Below, one piece after another: positions 1 to 10,600 of a DNA stretch of 64,000 bases. The DNA comes from Chenopodium formosanum (Eukaryota; Streptophyta; Magnoliopsida; Caryophyllales; Amaranthaceae), in NCBI GenBank assembly GCA_024500155.1, contig CM044856.1, positions 49,538,303 through 49,602,302 of the forward strand. The letters are read 5' to 3'. The stretch's first letter is position 1; each line of letters starts with the position of its first letter. A model generated the notes under the pieces. The model worked only from the letters and a program-made list of their open reading frames with translations, made no database searches and was not told where the DNA came from. The translations under genes were made by a program, and so were the position numbers.

Positions 1-1051
1 CTGATGTCTTCGTCGTCCCTGCTCCTCCATCGCGTCATATGTTTGATGACGCGCGGTTGTCGAGCATGTCTGAGGGAGCTAGTACCCCTTGGCGGTCCTA
101 TGTGATCCTTTAGCGGTGCTATGCTAAGGAGCTACTACCTTTGTTAGCTCCAGCCCCCGTACCGGCTGAGGATGTGATGTTAAGATTTTTCAGCTTTTAC
201 TTTCCATGAAGTAGCCCCCAAGTAATGTTTTACTGACTTTTTCTTGTTTTATCAGGACGGTGTTGCTGAGTTCGTGCCACCCCGTATGTCCATCAACTAC
301 CAGGGGACATATGGGCCGATCGAGAAGATGATTCCTTCGGCTCCCGAGGGCGAGCGCTTCGTAGAGCGGTCGATTCCTTGCCACAAGACTCGAGTAAGCC
401 TAGTTATTCACAATTTTTTGTTCATATATCATGCATATTTACTCACTTATTTCTATGACAGTTTTCGCGCGAGGTGGTTTTGGCGATGGCACGGTGTATC
501 GATGCCTTCCGGAGCTAGCTCGTCTGGATGAGGAATTCGGCCACCTGTCGTCGAGATGACATCATCCGAGAGATAGTCTTTCTTTATATATTTTTTTGCA
601 TTACCGCTTCAATTTTTCCTTATTTCTAATTTAATTCTTTTTGCAGGGCCAGCCTATTGCTTCTCACACCCGCACGAGACCTGAGGGGCGGAGGGATCCG
701 GTGAGGTCTAGCTCGAGACGTCGTCGTACTACGTTAGGGGGTAGAGGTGGTCGCTCTGAGGCTGCTCGTGCTGACGTTGCAGAGGGCTCGGGATCTTCTT
801 CTGAGGGTGCTCATGCTGCACCGGTAGGAGAGGCTACCTCGACTTTCAGAGGTGGTGGGATGTACGAGGTAGGCTCGTCATCGCAGCAGCCTCCGCAGCC
901 TCAGCCTCAGGTTGATCTTGGGTGGAGTGGTCCTACATTGAGTCTTCCTCCTCCTACGGAGACTGGAGCTGGAGCTGGAGCTGGTGGAGAGGTGACTCCC
1001 CGTACGGTGCAATTTTACGATATGATGGGCATACGTCCTCCGGCGCCGTAG
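1..1051 (+). pseudogene. 3' part of a plant-mobile-domain (MAIN-like)-type gene, degenerate
   Basis: A spliced plus-strand fragment runs in from the left edge. Probable exons are 1-~180, 255-393, 463-575 and 647-1051. The introns at 394-462 (gtaagc...gacag) and 576-646 (gtcttt...ttgcag) have good GT/AG ends, and joining 463-575 to 647 in phase 0 keeps the frame into the last exon. In-frame TAGs at about 112 and 510 break it. The last exon encodes an Arg-rich stretch followed by a Gly/Ser/Gln/Pro-rich low-complexity tail and ends at TAG 1049-1051. This layout resembles C-termini of plant-mobile-domain proteins, which occur in transposons and in MAIN-like genes. The domain core is off-window, so the family call is tentative. 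It lies antisense to TAT1 pol and may be an additional antisense ORF of that element. Confidence 0.45.
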
Positions 1052-1498
1052 TTTGTTCCTGTGTATATTTTATTTTGACTTTTCATAGAACTTTGCCTTA
1101 ACTCACTATTTATAGACACATTTTGTATATTCATGCTATTATGAGTTTATTTTGTTTGCTATTATTATGTGTATGTTTGTGTGTGCAAGAGAAGTGTGAC
1201 CAACAATTTTGCGCAAAGATTCCGTCATTTTTATTATTGATGGAGGGTATCCGGCTCTCTCCCCTAAAAAGTGAAAAAAAAATAAAAAAATAAAAAAAGG
1301 AAAAAATCAAATAAAATGTCGGGTGTATAGAAGAAAAGAAAAACATGGAAATTAATTTAAATAAAATCCAAAAAAGAATAATATAATTAATATAATAGCT
1401 ATTTTAAGAAAAGGGATAAAAAAGATGTTTGGGAGAGATAAACGGAGCAATAAAGTCATTAGCTGACTCGAGTTTAGGATTAAAAACGCAAGTTAAGC
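1052..1498. other. TAT1 non-coding 3' region with a conserved Tat block
   Basis: This is AT-rich sequence with no supportable gene. Around 1219-1260 a block containing ccgtcattttt followed by ggagggta matches blocks at about 29485-29510 (TAT2, same strand) and 39845-39885 (TAT3, opposite strand). It therefore marks the shared post-coding region of these Tat elements and helps tie the left end of the window to TAT1. Confidence 0.5.
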
Positions 1499-1602
1499 AC
1501 GCGCGCCTGATGTGGCAACTTGGCGCCAGCTGGCGCCACATGGCGCGTGGCGCCAGGCGCTACACTTGGCGTGTGGCGCCAAGCGCTGGCGACTGGCGCC
1601 AA
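1499..1602. repeat. TGGCGCCA palindrome cluster 1 (upstream of antisense gene)
   Basis: At least six closely spaced copies of TGGCGCC(A) or its variants GGCGCG and AAGCGCT lie within about 100 bp. The core TGGCGCCA is a perfect palindrome and TTGGCGCC occurs on both strands. The cluster ends 69 bp before a plus-strand TATA box, the same spacing as in the LTRs of TAT1 and TAT2. Confidence 0.85.
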
Positions 1603-1670
1603 TTACGGGGTTTTGATGCCAACTTACGCTGATGACGTATTTCATTCTGATTAAAACTTCTCGCAATTTG

Positions 1671-1680
1671 TATATAAATA
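1671..1680 (+). promoter_or_regulatory. TATA box of the antisense DUF7745-like gene
   Basis: TATATAAATA followed by gcccc lies 75 bp before the ATG at 1755 and just after the palindrome cluster. A TGACGT (bZIP-type) site lies at about 1633. The TATAAATAGCC context resembles the LTR TATA of TAT1 (minus strand, 26452-26460), which suggests a copied LTR-type promoter. Confidence 0.6.
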
Positions 1681-1754
1681 GCCCCCTACCCAGCCGATTC
1701 TTCTCACAATTCCAGCGAATAAAATAATTCTTTGCTTTAGAGAAAATAATAACC

Positions 1755-3253
1755 ATGTCTTTAGTCACCAAAACCTTCACCCAATATACTCATGAATAGT
1801 GTCGATCTTTTAATGCTAGGGAGAGAAAAGAATTAGACTTATTTCACTTGGGGGGAATTTATGGCATCAAAGGGGTAGATCTTGACTTAGATTTCATACA
1901 TACCGCTCTAGAATTCTGCAAATTTTGATACTCATTGCTTTAGAATAGGGTATGATGAGATTAGCCCTTTGCCAGAGGAATTTGGTGCTATTTTAGGCTT
2001 CCCTGCAATAGACCTTATAGTAATCCCTAGAGTAGATGCATATTATTATAAGGATTTTGAGAGCTTCTTTAATTTAAAAGAAAGGGATTTAACAAAAATA
2101 GTAGATGGCAACATAGTTAATTTGAAAGAATTTGCACGCCATTATTTTGATAAACCTCTTTATGAATCTTTTCATATATATAGAAGAAGGGTGTTCTTAT
2201 TTTGCATGCTTAACCAATTTTTTCTTAGCAGTGGTAAAAATAATGAAGGCTAATCAATAATAACCACTATTTTAGAACAAATTGAGTCAGGGAGAAATCC
2301 AATGCCATTGATAGTTGGAGAGACTATGATTAGTCTTGATGAACTGAAAAGGGACCCAAAAACACCTTTTCGCGGCTCTCCAATTTTATTACAGGTAGAA
2401 AAATAATATTTTTAATTACAGAAATCAAAAAATATATTTTTGTATTGTAATAATAATTTATTTGCATTGCGATTTTTTTTTACAGATGTGGCTAATGGAA
2501 AGGCTAGGGTTAATTAGCCCTCCGGACGATATTGAGAAGTATACTCCCAATTGTTTCGTGAGAAGGAAGAAACGTTTCCCTAAGATTGGGCGCCATGGGT
2601 GGAGAAAAGTCTTCGAATCTCGTGATTTAGCTATCAAGTGGGTCGTCCCATGGTGGATAATAGAAAGGATGGTTGGTGTTAACAAGCAACCTTTCTGCCG
2701 TCTTCCCAGCTTATCTCGTGTGACTTATTATTACCCCTGCAGGGTAAAAAGATAATACGGCTAGCTTCTGAATATTCCTTTCGTGGATCTTCGTCCAACC
2801 TATGAGTACCCTATTTCCCAAGAAGTAGACATATTTGATGCTTACTGGAGCGCTAGACCTTTATGGGAAGGGATTACCCAAAAGGTTCCTCCTTCTTTGC
2901 TGAAGAAACCTTAGAAGGATTCGAAGAAAGATCAGGATAGAACTGATGTGAAGAGTTGTCTGGGTGACAGGGTATTTCCTGCCAAGGAACGTCTAGGTGT
3001 AAGAATTAAATTCAAAACACCTGCAATGCCTAGGAGAAAAAGTACTAACAAGGAAAAAGGAAAAAGGAAAGTTGACACCACAGATATAAAAACTTGGGTG
3101 GAGAAGAAGCATGGCGTATTAGCTGAAGGGGAGACTATCTACTCTAAAATTGAACATAAGTCCTCTAAAGGGTGCCTACTAGCTAAAGTTATGGAAGAGG
3201 AGGAGGAAGCAGACAAGAATTGGAAAAGGGCTAGAAAGGAAAAGAAAGATTAG
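1755..3253 (+). pseudogene. DUF7745/plant-mobile-like antisense gene of TAT1, degenerate
   Basis: The ATG at 1755 opens MSLVTKTF. Exon 1 runs to 2394, an intron spans 2395-2485 (gtagaa...ttacag), and exon 2 is 2486-3253. Exon 1 contains FDTHCFRIGYDEISPLPEEF and continues into a GAILGFP segment; exon 2 starts with MWLMERLGLI. Both resemble the plant DUF7745 domain, which is common in retroelement-borne ORFs. Exon 2 ends in a Lys/Glu-rich tail. Damage is extensive: a stop at about 1797, a one-base frameshift near 1920, and stops at 2251, 2753, 2762 and 2912. It is antisense to pol and lies between integrase and the missing 3' LTR, where Tat elements are known to carry additional ORFs. Its molecular role is unknown. 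Confidence 0.6.
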
Positions 3254-3406
3254 GAGCATTGCTTAACCTTCAATTCATTAGACTTGTCATGAATTGAAAG
3301 TTAAGCAAATTTTCCGAAAAATTAATTTTCCAGAAATTCCCCGAGTACGGAAGTCGAAAATTTTTCCGAAAAAAAAATCGAAATTTGCCCAGAATTTATT
3401 TTCAAA

Positions 3407-3520
3407 TTGGCGCCAGTTATTTGCAATTGGCGCCTGCTATTGAAGTCTGGCGCCAGGCGCCAATTTCATCAGCTGGCGCTGATGGTTTCTGGCTGGCGCC
3501 ATGTTCTTCCCTACAACGCC
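3407..3520. repeat. TGGCGCCA palindrome cluster 2
   Basis: There are four to five copies of TTGGCGCC/TGGCGCCA or GGCGCT between the antisense gene and the pol stop. Two copies read AATTGGCGCC, close to the E2F-type core. No TATA box is evident next to this cluster on either strand. Confidence 0.8.
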
Positions 3521-3579
3521 AAATAATTCGCCGATCTTCTATTGAATTTTTAATTAATTCTGGAACGCGGAGATGTCGA

Positions 3580-3674
3580 TAAATAAAGTGGCCGCACCCG
3601 TAAAGGTTTGCCTATGTATCCTTTCTTAAGGAATCATGCCAAACGTAGCTCTCTTGAGTATCCTACTCAAGTAA
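3580..3674 (-). other. Conserved block following the Tat coding region
   Basis: A stretch with gccgcacc, ggtttgcctatgtatcc and gccaaacgtagctct has clear counterparts at about 30016-30076 (TAT2) and, inverted, at about 38958-39023 (TAT3). It follows the coding part in all three elements. The function is unknown. Confidence 0.6.
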
Positions 3675-4637
3675 TTATGGGTAGTATTTCTTAAGTTGGT
3701 CAAGATTTGTCATGTTTGAGAATTCATTGCCATCCATATCAGTTAATTTTGCTGCACCTCATGACAAGATTGTTTTGACAATGTAGGGTCCAGACCAATT
3801 AGGTCTAAATTTACCCCTTGGATCTAAAACATTTTTACTTAGTGCTTTTAACACCAAGTCTCCTACTTTGATATTTCTTGTCTTAAACTTCTTATTAAAA
3901 TGCCTAGCCATACGAGTCTGGTAACACTGATTATGATGTAGAGCTTCTAGTCGTTTCTCGTCGAGTATAATTAATTCTTCATATCTTGCCCTAGTCCATT
4001 CAACTTCATCGAGTTTACTCTCTAACGCAATGCGTAGAGATGGTATTTCTAGTTCGACAGGTTGTACGACATCCATTCCATATACCCAGGAAAATGGCGT
4101 ATTTCCAGTTGATGTACGGATTGACGTGCGGTAACCCCATAATGCGAAGTGAAGTTTGTCAGGCCAATCCTAATAATTTTCTGTCATTTTCTCAATGATA
4201 GTCTTTAAATTTTTATTAACTGCCTCGACTGCTCCATTTGCTTGAGGTTTATAAGGGGAAGAATGATGATGTTGAATGCCGTATTTTTGTAGCAATTCTT
4301 CACATTCGGTTTGATGGCATCTTTTTACGTATTGATGGCAATCCCTATTCATTGTAGTCCAATAATATCCTTCTCGCATTATCTTTTGGACTAATATTTT
4401 GCCATTTATATGAGTGCCACAGATTCCTTCGTGGACTATTCTCATTGTTCTTTGTGCATCCTTCTTTCCTACACATAGGAGAGCTCGACCTTTAGGTACC
4501 CTTTTATGTAGCTCGTTGTCTATGAGTACATATTGGGAAGCCAAAAGCCTCAATGCTCATTTTGCTCTTTTGTCGGCATGAGGAGGGTATTCTCTTTTGG
4601 TGACAAAATTGAGTATGTCCGTGTACCACGGTTCTTC
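3675..4637 (-). pseudogene. TAT1 integrase (distal copy), core deleted
   Basis: The reading starts with PWYTDILNFV after a Glu-coding repeat. It has a stop near 4554 and continues with an H2C2 zinc-binding region (HEGICGTH ... DCHQYVKRC), then jumps to ECEELLQKYGIQHHHSSPY...NGAVEAVNKN. The block that should carry both catalytic aspartates of the DDE triad is absent and only the Glu-containing part remains. The C-terminal part follows: a KVGDLVLKAL motif and a GPY-type module (RPNWSGPYIV). Stops near 4168 and 3757 interrupt it, and the polyprotein terminates at TAA 3675-3677. This is the only integrase in TAT1 and it cannot be catalytic. Confidence 0.85.
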
Positions 4638-4694
4638 TTCTTCTTCTTCTTCTTCTTCTTCTTCTTCTTCTTCTTCTTCTTCTTCTTCTTCTTC
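4638..4694 (-). repeat. (GAA)n/(TTC)n microsatellite inside pol
   Basis: About 19 TTC triplets lie on the plus strand. On the minus strand they read GAA, in frame between RNase H and integrase, so they would encode a poly-Glu linker. The corresponding end of the proximal copy is missing, so I cannot tell whether the linker is ancestral. Confidence 0.9.
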
Positions 4695-4699
4695 GCCTT

Positions 4700-5506
4700 G
4701 GACTACTTCGTCGTCTTCTATAGTCTGGATGTATGCTGGTTTGTGCCTTTTTTTTCTATAGTTAGAGGCATTTGCTCGATTTCTGTGGGAATCCTAACCA
4801 TTGATGCTAGTCTTGCCAAGGCATCGGCAAATTGATTTTCTTCTCTAGGTAGATATGTATATTCTACCTTGTCTAACTGATCGGTAAGAGTTTCCAGATA
4901 GGTTTCATAAGGGGCTAGGCTTTCGCTCCTTACTTTCCACCTTTTAGATATCTTATTGATGATCAAAGAAGAGTCTCCGAATATTCTTAACTCTTTTACT
5001 CCCAATGCCAAAGCTGTTTCAAGGCCTACCACGCATGCTTCATATTCAGCAGCATTGTTGGTAACGTCGAAATCAAGCTTTATGGAGATTGGAACATGTT
5101 CTTCTTTAGGTGATACTAGTAGTACCCCAACGCCACATCCCTTTTGGTTTGAGGCTCCGTCGAAGTATAAGGTCCAAGTATCATCTTCAGTGACCATTAA
5201 GTCTTCATCTAGAAATTCATTGTCATGTATTGGCGTCGAGTCTTCTATTGGTAAATCTGCTAGAAATTCTGACACCACGGATCCTTTAATAGCTTTTTGT
5301 GGCATAAACCTTACATCAAATTGTGCTAGATTGACTATCCATCTTGATATGCGTCCATTGAGTGTAGATTTCTCAAATAGATACTTGAGTGGATCTAATC
5401 GAAAGACCACGAAGACGGTATGCACCAGCATGTAATGTCTTAACTTAGTTGTGGCCCACACTAAGGCGAGGCACAACTTCCCGAGCGGCGTATAGCGTGC
5501 TTCGTA
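4700..5506 (-). pseudogene. TAT1 RNase H (distal copy)
   Basis: This holds the end of the RT-associated RNase H (LALVWATTKLRHYMLV) followed by a second RNase H fold. The second fold keeps all expected acidic motifs: LYFDGASNQKG, NNAAEYEACVVGLE, IFGDSS and REENQFADALARLAS. A second, archaeal-type RNase H is characteristic of the Tat lineage. The 252-residue segment 4718-5476 is open, but it is cut off from RT by an upstream stop near 5505 (GAA to TAA compared with the proximal copy). Taken alone it is the best-preserved enzyme of the distal copy. Confidence 0.85.
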
Positions 5507-6850
5507 TTAGAGCATCTTCTTGCTTAGGTAGTAGATTGCGTTCTCTTTGCCTTCTACTTCTTGTGCTAACATGGCTCCCATTGTCTCTTTGGTAACCGTC
5601 AAATACAACCTTAAAGGTATTCCGGGAAGTGCTGGTGCTAATACGGGAGGATTTGCGAGATAGGCTTTGATATTTTCAAAGGCTTTTTGACACTCGTCAT
5701 CCCATATTACTCGTACATTCTTCTTGAGTTTTTTGAAGATTGGTTCACATATCGTCGTCAGTTTTGATATGAACCTACTTATGTATTGCAACCGGCCAAT
5801 AAATCCTCAAATCTGTTTCTCAGTCTTGGGCGGTGGCATTGACATGATTGGTTTTATCTTGGTTGGGTCTACCTCTATTCCTCTAGAGCTTATGACGTAA
5901 CTTAAAAGCTTGCCTGAGGTGACTCCGAAAGTGCACTTGGATGGATTCAACCTTATATTATATTTTCTTAGCCTTTTGAAAAATTTCCTTAAGGCTACTT
6001 GACTCAGTCTTGTGCATCATGTCATGGAGTAAGGTAGTTGCTGCACGTTGGTAAGTATTACCCGCGTTTTGTAACCCGAATGGCATTACCGTGTAGCAGT
6101 AAGTGCCCCATGGTGTTATAAAAGTTGTTTTCTCCATATCTTCTTCTGCCATGAGAATCTGATTGTAACCTGCGTACCCATCCATGAACGAGAAAAGCTC
6201 GTGATTTGCCGTGTTATCTACCAGAATATCGATGTGTGGCAAAGGGAAGTCGTCCTTTAGACTTGCCTTATTTAGATCTCGATAGTCGACACACATCCTT
6301 ACCCTTCCGTCTTTTTTCAGAACTGGGACGACGTTGGCGACCCATTTGGGGTATTAGGATACCTTGATGAAACCTGCAGTTATTTGTTTTTGATTTTCTT
6401 TTTTTATTTTAAGAGCTACATTAGGTTTCATTTGACGTAACTTTTGTTTTACAGGTTTCATTCCTAGAATTAGTGGTATAGTGTGTTGAGCTATTTCTCT
6501 ATTAATGCCTGGCATATCATCATATGACCAAGCAAATACATCGATAAATTCTTTAAGTAAGTTAATTAAATCGGTTCTTTCTTGTTTATTCAATGTTAAT
6601 CCGATTTTAACTTCTCTTTTATGAGTTGAATCATTTGAGATATCAAATGTTTCAGTTTCTTCAATTACGGGTGTTTTCTGTTCGAGTGTTTCCATTGCTT
6701 TAATAATTTCTTTGTCTTTTTCATTGTTAGTTAAGCAATGCTCGTCATCTTGGGTTAGAGAAGAACAAGAGAAGTGAGGAGAATGAGAAATGTTATTATA
6801 CTCTGAGATCATTACATCAAAGAGTGATATGTCTTCAGTGACTAGATCAC
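5507..6850 (-). pseudogene. TAT1 reverse transcriptase (distal copy), YxDD deleted
   Basis: Reading resumes directly after the LARD1 insertion with the linker FIDVFAWSYDDMPGI, then RT motifs CVDYRDLNKA, FPLPHIDILV, FSFMDGYAGYNQI and TPWGTYCYTVMPFGLQNAG. After LLHDMMHK the sequence jumps to a form of ALRKFF, skipping the stretch that holds the catalytic YLDD in the proximal copy (19020-19065) and shifting the frame. The thumb/connection continues (GFIGRLQYISRFISKL) to 5507. Stops occur at 6354 and about 5803. The enzyme is inactive because its metal-binding aspartates are gone. Confidence 0.85.
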
Positions 6851-6855
6851 TAACT
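6851..6855. repeat. Target-site duplication of LARD1, left
   Basis: TAACT lies directly left of the TGAAGGGAAT terminus and is repeated at 15212-15216. The two flanks are both TAT1 coding sequence in the same minus-strand frame, confirming insertion into the distal gag-pol. Confidence 0.9.
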
Positions 6856-7620
6856 TGAAGGGAATTATAGGTACTACGCAGCGGAAATAATCATAAATCA
6901 TATTCATACAGTACCTAATCCCAAGATCTAATGCATAACACATAAAGAACATATAATCGTACCTTTGAAGCGTGATTCCACATGCGATCGAACAAGAACA
7001 TTGGGAGATAAAGAACCTCAAGCGTGATTCCTCTACTTGGTCCACGGGCACAAATTAAGACCTCCACTAATGCTAGTTAGTTGCAATTAAACCCTTCAAT
7101 TGACCTTCTATGGAGAAGTGCGAGCAACGAACCACCACACGCGCCACCAAGGTGGCCGGCCGTACGGACGAGGGGAGGAGAGAGAAAGCCGTGAGTTAGA
7201 CAGAGGAATTAGGGTCTTTGGGATTGGTTGCCTTGATGTCAAAATACACTGTGCGTGAATTATGACTGCTTACAAGAAACCCTAGGCATGGATCTTATTT
7301 GTAGATTTCATCTCTAACTAAGAGCCCATGTAGAAAGCCCAAAACCTAATTTTCATCTAACTATGCTAGCCCAATCCATTTCATGATTAGTTGCTCATGA
7401 GGCCCATTAATGGGCCTCTTACTTGCTTAACCCAATACCCTTGTTGTATGACCTCATAGGATCCATTCTAGTAGGCTTTGGACTATTTGACTAGCCCAAA
7501 GATCATTGATCATAGTCTAGCAACAGATAATGACGACCCAAAAGAACGAACTTGTTATCTCCATAATAGTGATCCTTGATATATCTAGTAATTGCACTTA
7601 TCGAAGACACAATTCCTTCA
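6856..7620 (-). repeat. LARD1 3' LTR
   Basis: This is the downstream LTR in element orientation. It contains a perfect 20-bp palindrome at 7399-7418 (GAGGCCCATTAATGGGCCTC). The TATA-like site seen in the other LTR is mutated here (ttatttgtag). The neighbouring purine-rich 7621-7631 (minus AAGTGAGAGAT) is the probable polypurine tract. Confidence 0.9.
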
Positions 7621-10600
7621 ATCTCTCACTTGTCTGAGACAAGTGCGCAATATTCAAATTCCTTAAGTCAATGTGTGTCGATTTGATAATATGATTGCAT
7701 TTCATGTCGTGATCATATTAGTCTACAAATCTTTTCCTGAAAACTGAGTGAGAATTACAAAACAAATGGTTACTATGTAATCCATTTGAGCACGGCCATG
7801 CATTTTCTGAATTCTCCCTCTTCAAAGGGCCAAGACACATTCCTAATTAAATAGGTAGACTTTATCCAATCTTGTGGCAACCAAGGCTCCCACTCAAATC
7901 ATGATGTAACCAGAAAACACCCTTTATAATCTCTAGTTACGGGAAGACGTTTGAATGTACACAGTTACATCAATCATTGAATGAAATCAATGTTCCACTC
8001 ATGTCAAAGGAATCCACTAATATATCCGGAAGTTCTATACTTGAACTTCAAAGTAGGTCTATAGTTCGATCATGCATCATTCATGCATACCCATGTGATT
8101 GACCGAGCTTCACTACGCTCCTATAGCCCATGAAATTGCGCTATCCAATAAATCTTACATGATAGTCCAATTTATGAAATCATTTATGTCCACTTTAATG
8201 ATTCCGAACTAGGAACTTAAATAATGTATGAATTTAGTTCACATGTGGGGTTTCATTCACCAGGTTATTTAAATAAATTAACCTGATGAGCCCATCAATC
8301 CATAATTATTTTGGACATTTTATTTAATCTTGAAACCACGATTAAATAAGATTGAAACTTTGTTTCAATTGATAAACATAATTCTGCAAATGAATGTATT
8401 ACATATGTAACTTGTTTTTCTCCAAAAACAAATACAACTTCTAATTACATCATTTGCCTCAATCTAGTTTCATTAGCATGTTTCTTATGCTTTGGAAATG
8501 GAAGGGGTTTAGTAAGTAGAGTTCATGAGACATTCTCATAAACACGAATTTTGCAATTTCTAAATTTTATAATCATATTCATCTCCATATATTAAGAATT
8601 TTCCTTCGCCCTTTTGCAAGGAACTTTGGAATTTCTAATTTGTATTCCAACGTTATATTGGATTTTGATTGAAATCTATCATCACTTGTTCTTAAAAACA
8701 TGTGAATCAAATAAACGAGTATAGTCCATGACATGCATGATGCATCCTTTGCAAACTGCATAAGGATCATCACTCAAGACCTTAATTTCATCAACCTTTC
8801 TCTAAGTATTGAATCATAAGCATTGTGCCATGTTACATGGGATTGAAACTCCTTTCAATATAATGTTAAACCTTATAAGAATCTTATCAATATAAGTTTC
8901 TTAACCAAAATCAAACATTAATCAAAACCTATCTCTATAGATTTTGAATCCCAAATGTACTCATCATTCTCTTCAAGGTTTTTTATACAAAATGCACTAC
9001 CCACCACTTGACTCTTCAAGCAATAAATAATTTGCTCTTTATACTAGACCAAGAAGACTTCATAGCTCCCACTAAACATCTTGTACACACAAAACCTTTT
9101 CTACATTTTACGAGAACATCAAACAATTTGATTAACTCAAAATTAAGAACACTAACTCCATGATGCTATGCATCCCTAGGATTATTGGATCTTCAAACTT
9201 TTGATTGTATCATATACAAATCTTCTTTCATGAACAATTTCAATAAAGTGTTTTGAAGTCCATCTACCATATCTTATAAGGTAGTAATCACTAAAATATC
9301 TTTAATAGATCTTTGCAACATGACTAATATAAAATTTTCATTGTAGTCATAGTCATACTATGAATTAGTTAAATCCTTTAATAAGTCTTTGCTTTAGTTA
9401 GAAATTTTTTTCTTTCTTGTCTGTTTTGCTTATAATGGGTCTCACCCAATTAGGCAAATTATTCAAGTGTCATACACTTGCTTACAGATTTAGAATCTAT
9501 TTTAGATTTCCTGGTTTTTAAACCACTTGGAGTTATAACTTGTCAAATCATCTTTGTTACTTGCATAATCATCATGTTCCAAAATGAATATTTTAGAACT
9601 CTTAGTCAATATGAAATCATATTTCTTTGGCTAAGTTTTACATATGCTAGTCATCATTGTGGGTTTTTATGCAACAATTGAAACTCATACAAAAAATTTG
9701 TTTAGTTTTCACTGAGAAACGACAATTGAGGATGTGCACTTGGAATGTACTACCTTCAACACATGGTTATTATTCCCATTACACTTAATGAGACCATGCG
9801 TTGTCACTTGTAACATGAGGTGAATCATGCTCATATTGTTGCTTTGATTCAATTACTTCTCAAATTTCTTCAAGAATTTCGAATTAGCTTTTCTTGAACT
9901 CTTTCAAGGCTCTCGAACTTTTCGAGATTCTTATACTCCCACTTGCCTTTTTGAGGAGGCACTTTTTAGCATAGGGTGAACCAATCATGGTTTGAGCCAT
10001 GTTTGTTTGTTGCTTTTCTCGAACTCTTTCGAGATTTATACTACTCCCACTTGACCTTTTGGAACAATTTCCATAAGGGCACCTACTTGAGCAACAAACA
10101 TTTTGTGCTAAGTATGATTTGTGTAGTAGTACCCCATGCTATGTATAGGAATTTATCGTGCATTAAACGATTTAATACAACTTTTATTCCTTGCTTTGTA
10201 GAAAGACTTTATAAGAACTCTTCTTATCCATATCACATATGAAACCTTTGCTACATTTTGATTTGACCTATGTTTCTTTGTTTAGTTTTGTAGCTTATCT
10301 TAAAAGTATATCCCTTGAACAATGGTTGGAAGATAGGTAATTTACATCCATTATCAAAATATATCTTATATAGATTGATAGCTCCCTTCATAAACACTTC
10401 ACAAGGTTTTCTTTCGGAGTTTGTCGTAAAACGATTTCACAACTCTTGGATGTTCATCAAGGTCTTGGCTTAAATTCTCATTATTACGATCATATCGCAA
10501 TACTTTGAATGTGTTGCCAAGTATATGTGTTGACTTAAATTTTCACAATTACAATCATATTGTAATGCAATTATTATCTTGTCAAGTTGATACTTAACTT

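Noticed and set aside
1499..3520. TGGCGCC copies read as primer-binding sites
   Set aside because: They lie in clusters away from LTR ends. True PBSs with longer tRNA matches are found at 25178, 35521, 43714 and 63144.
4533..4835. Plus-strand ORF with a long phenylalanine run
   Set aside because: It is the complement of the (GAA)n tract and integrase/RNase H coding on the minus strand.
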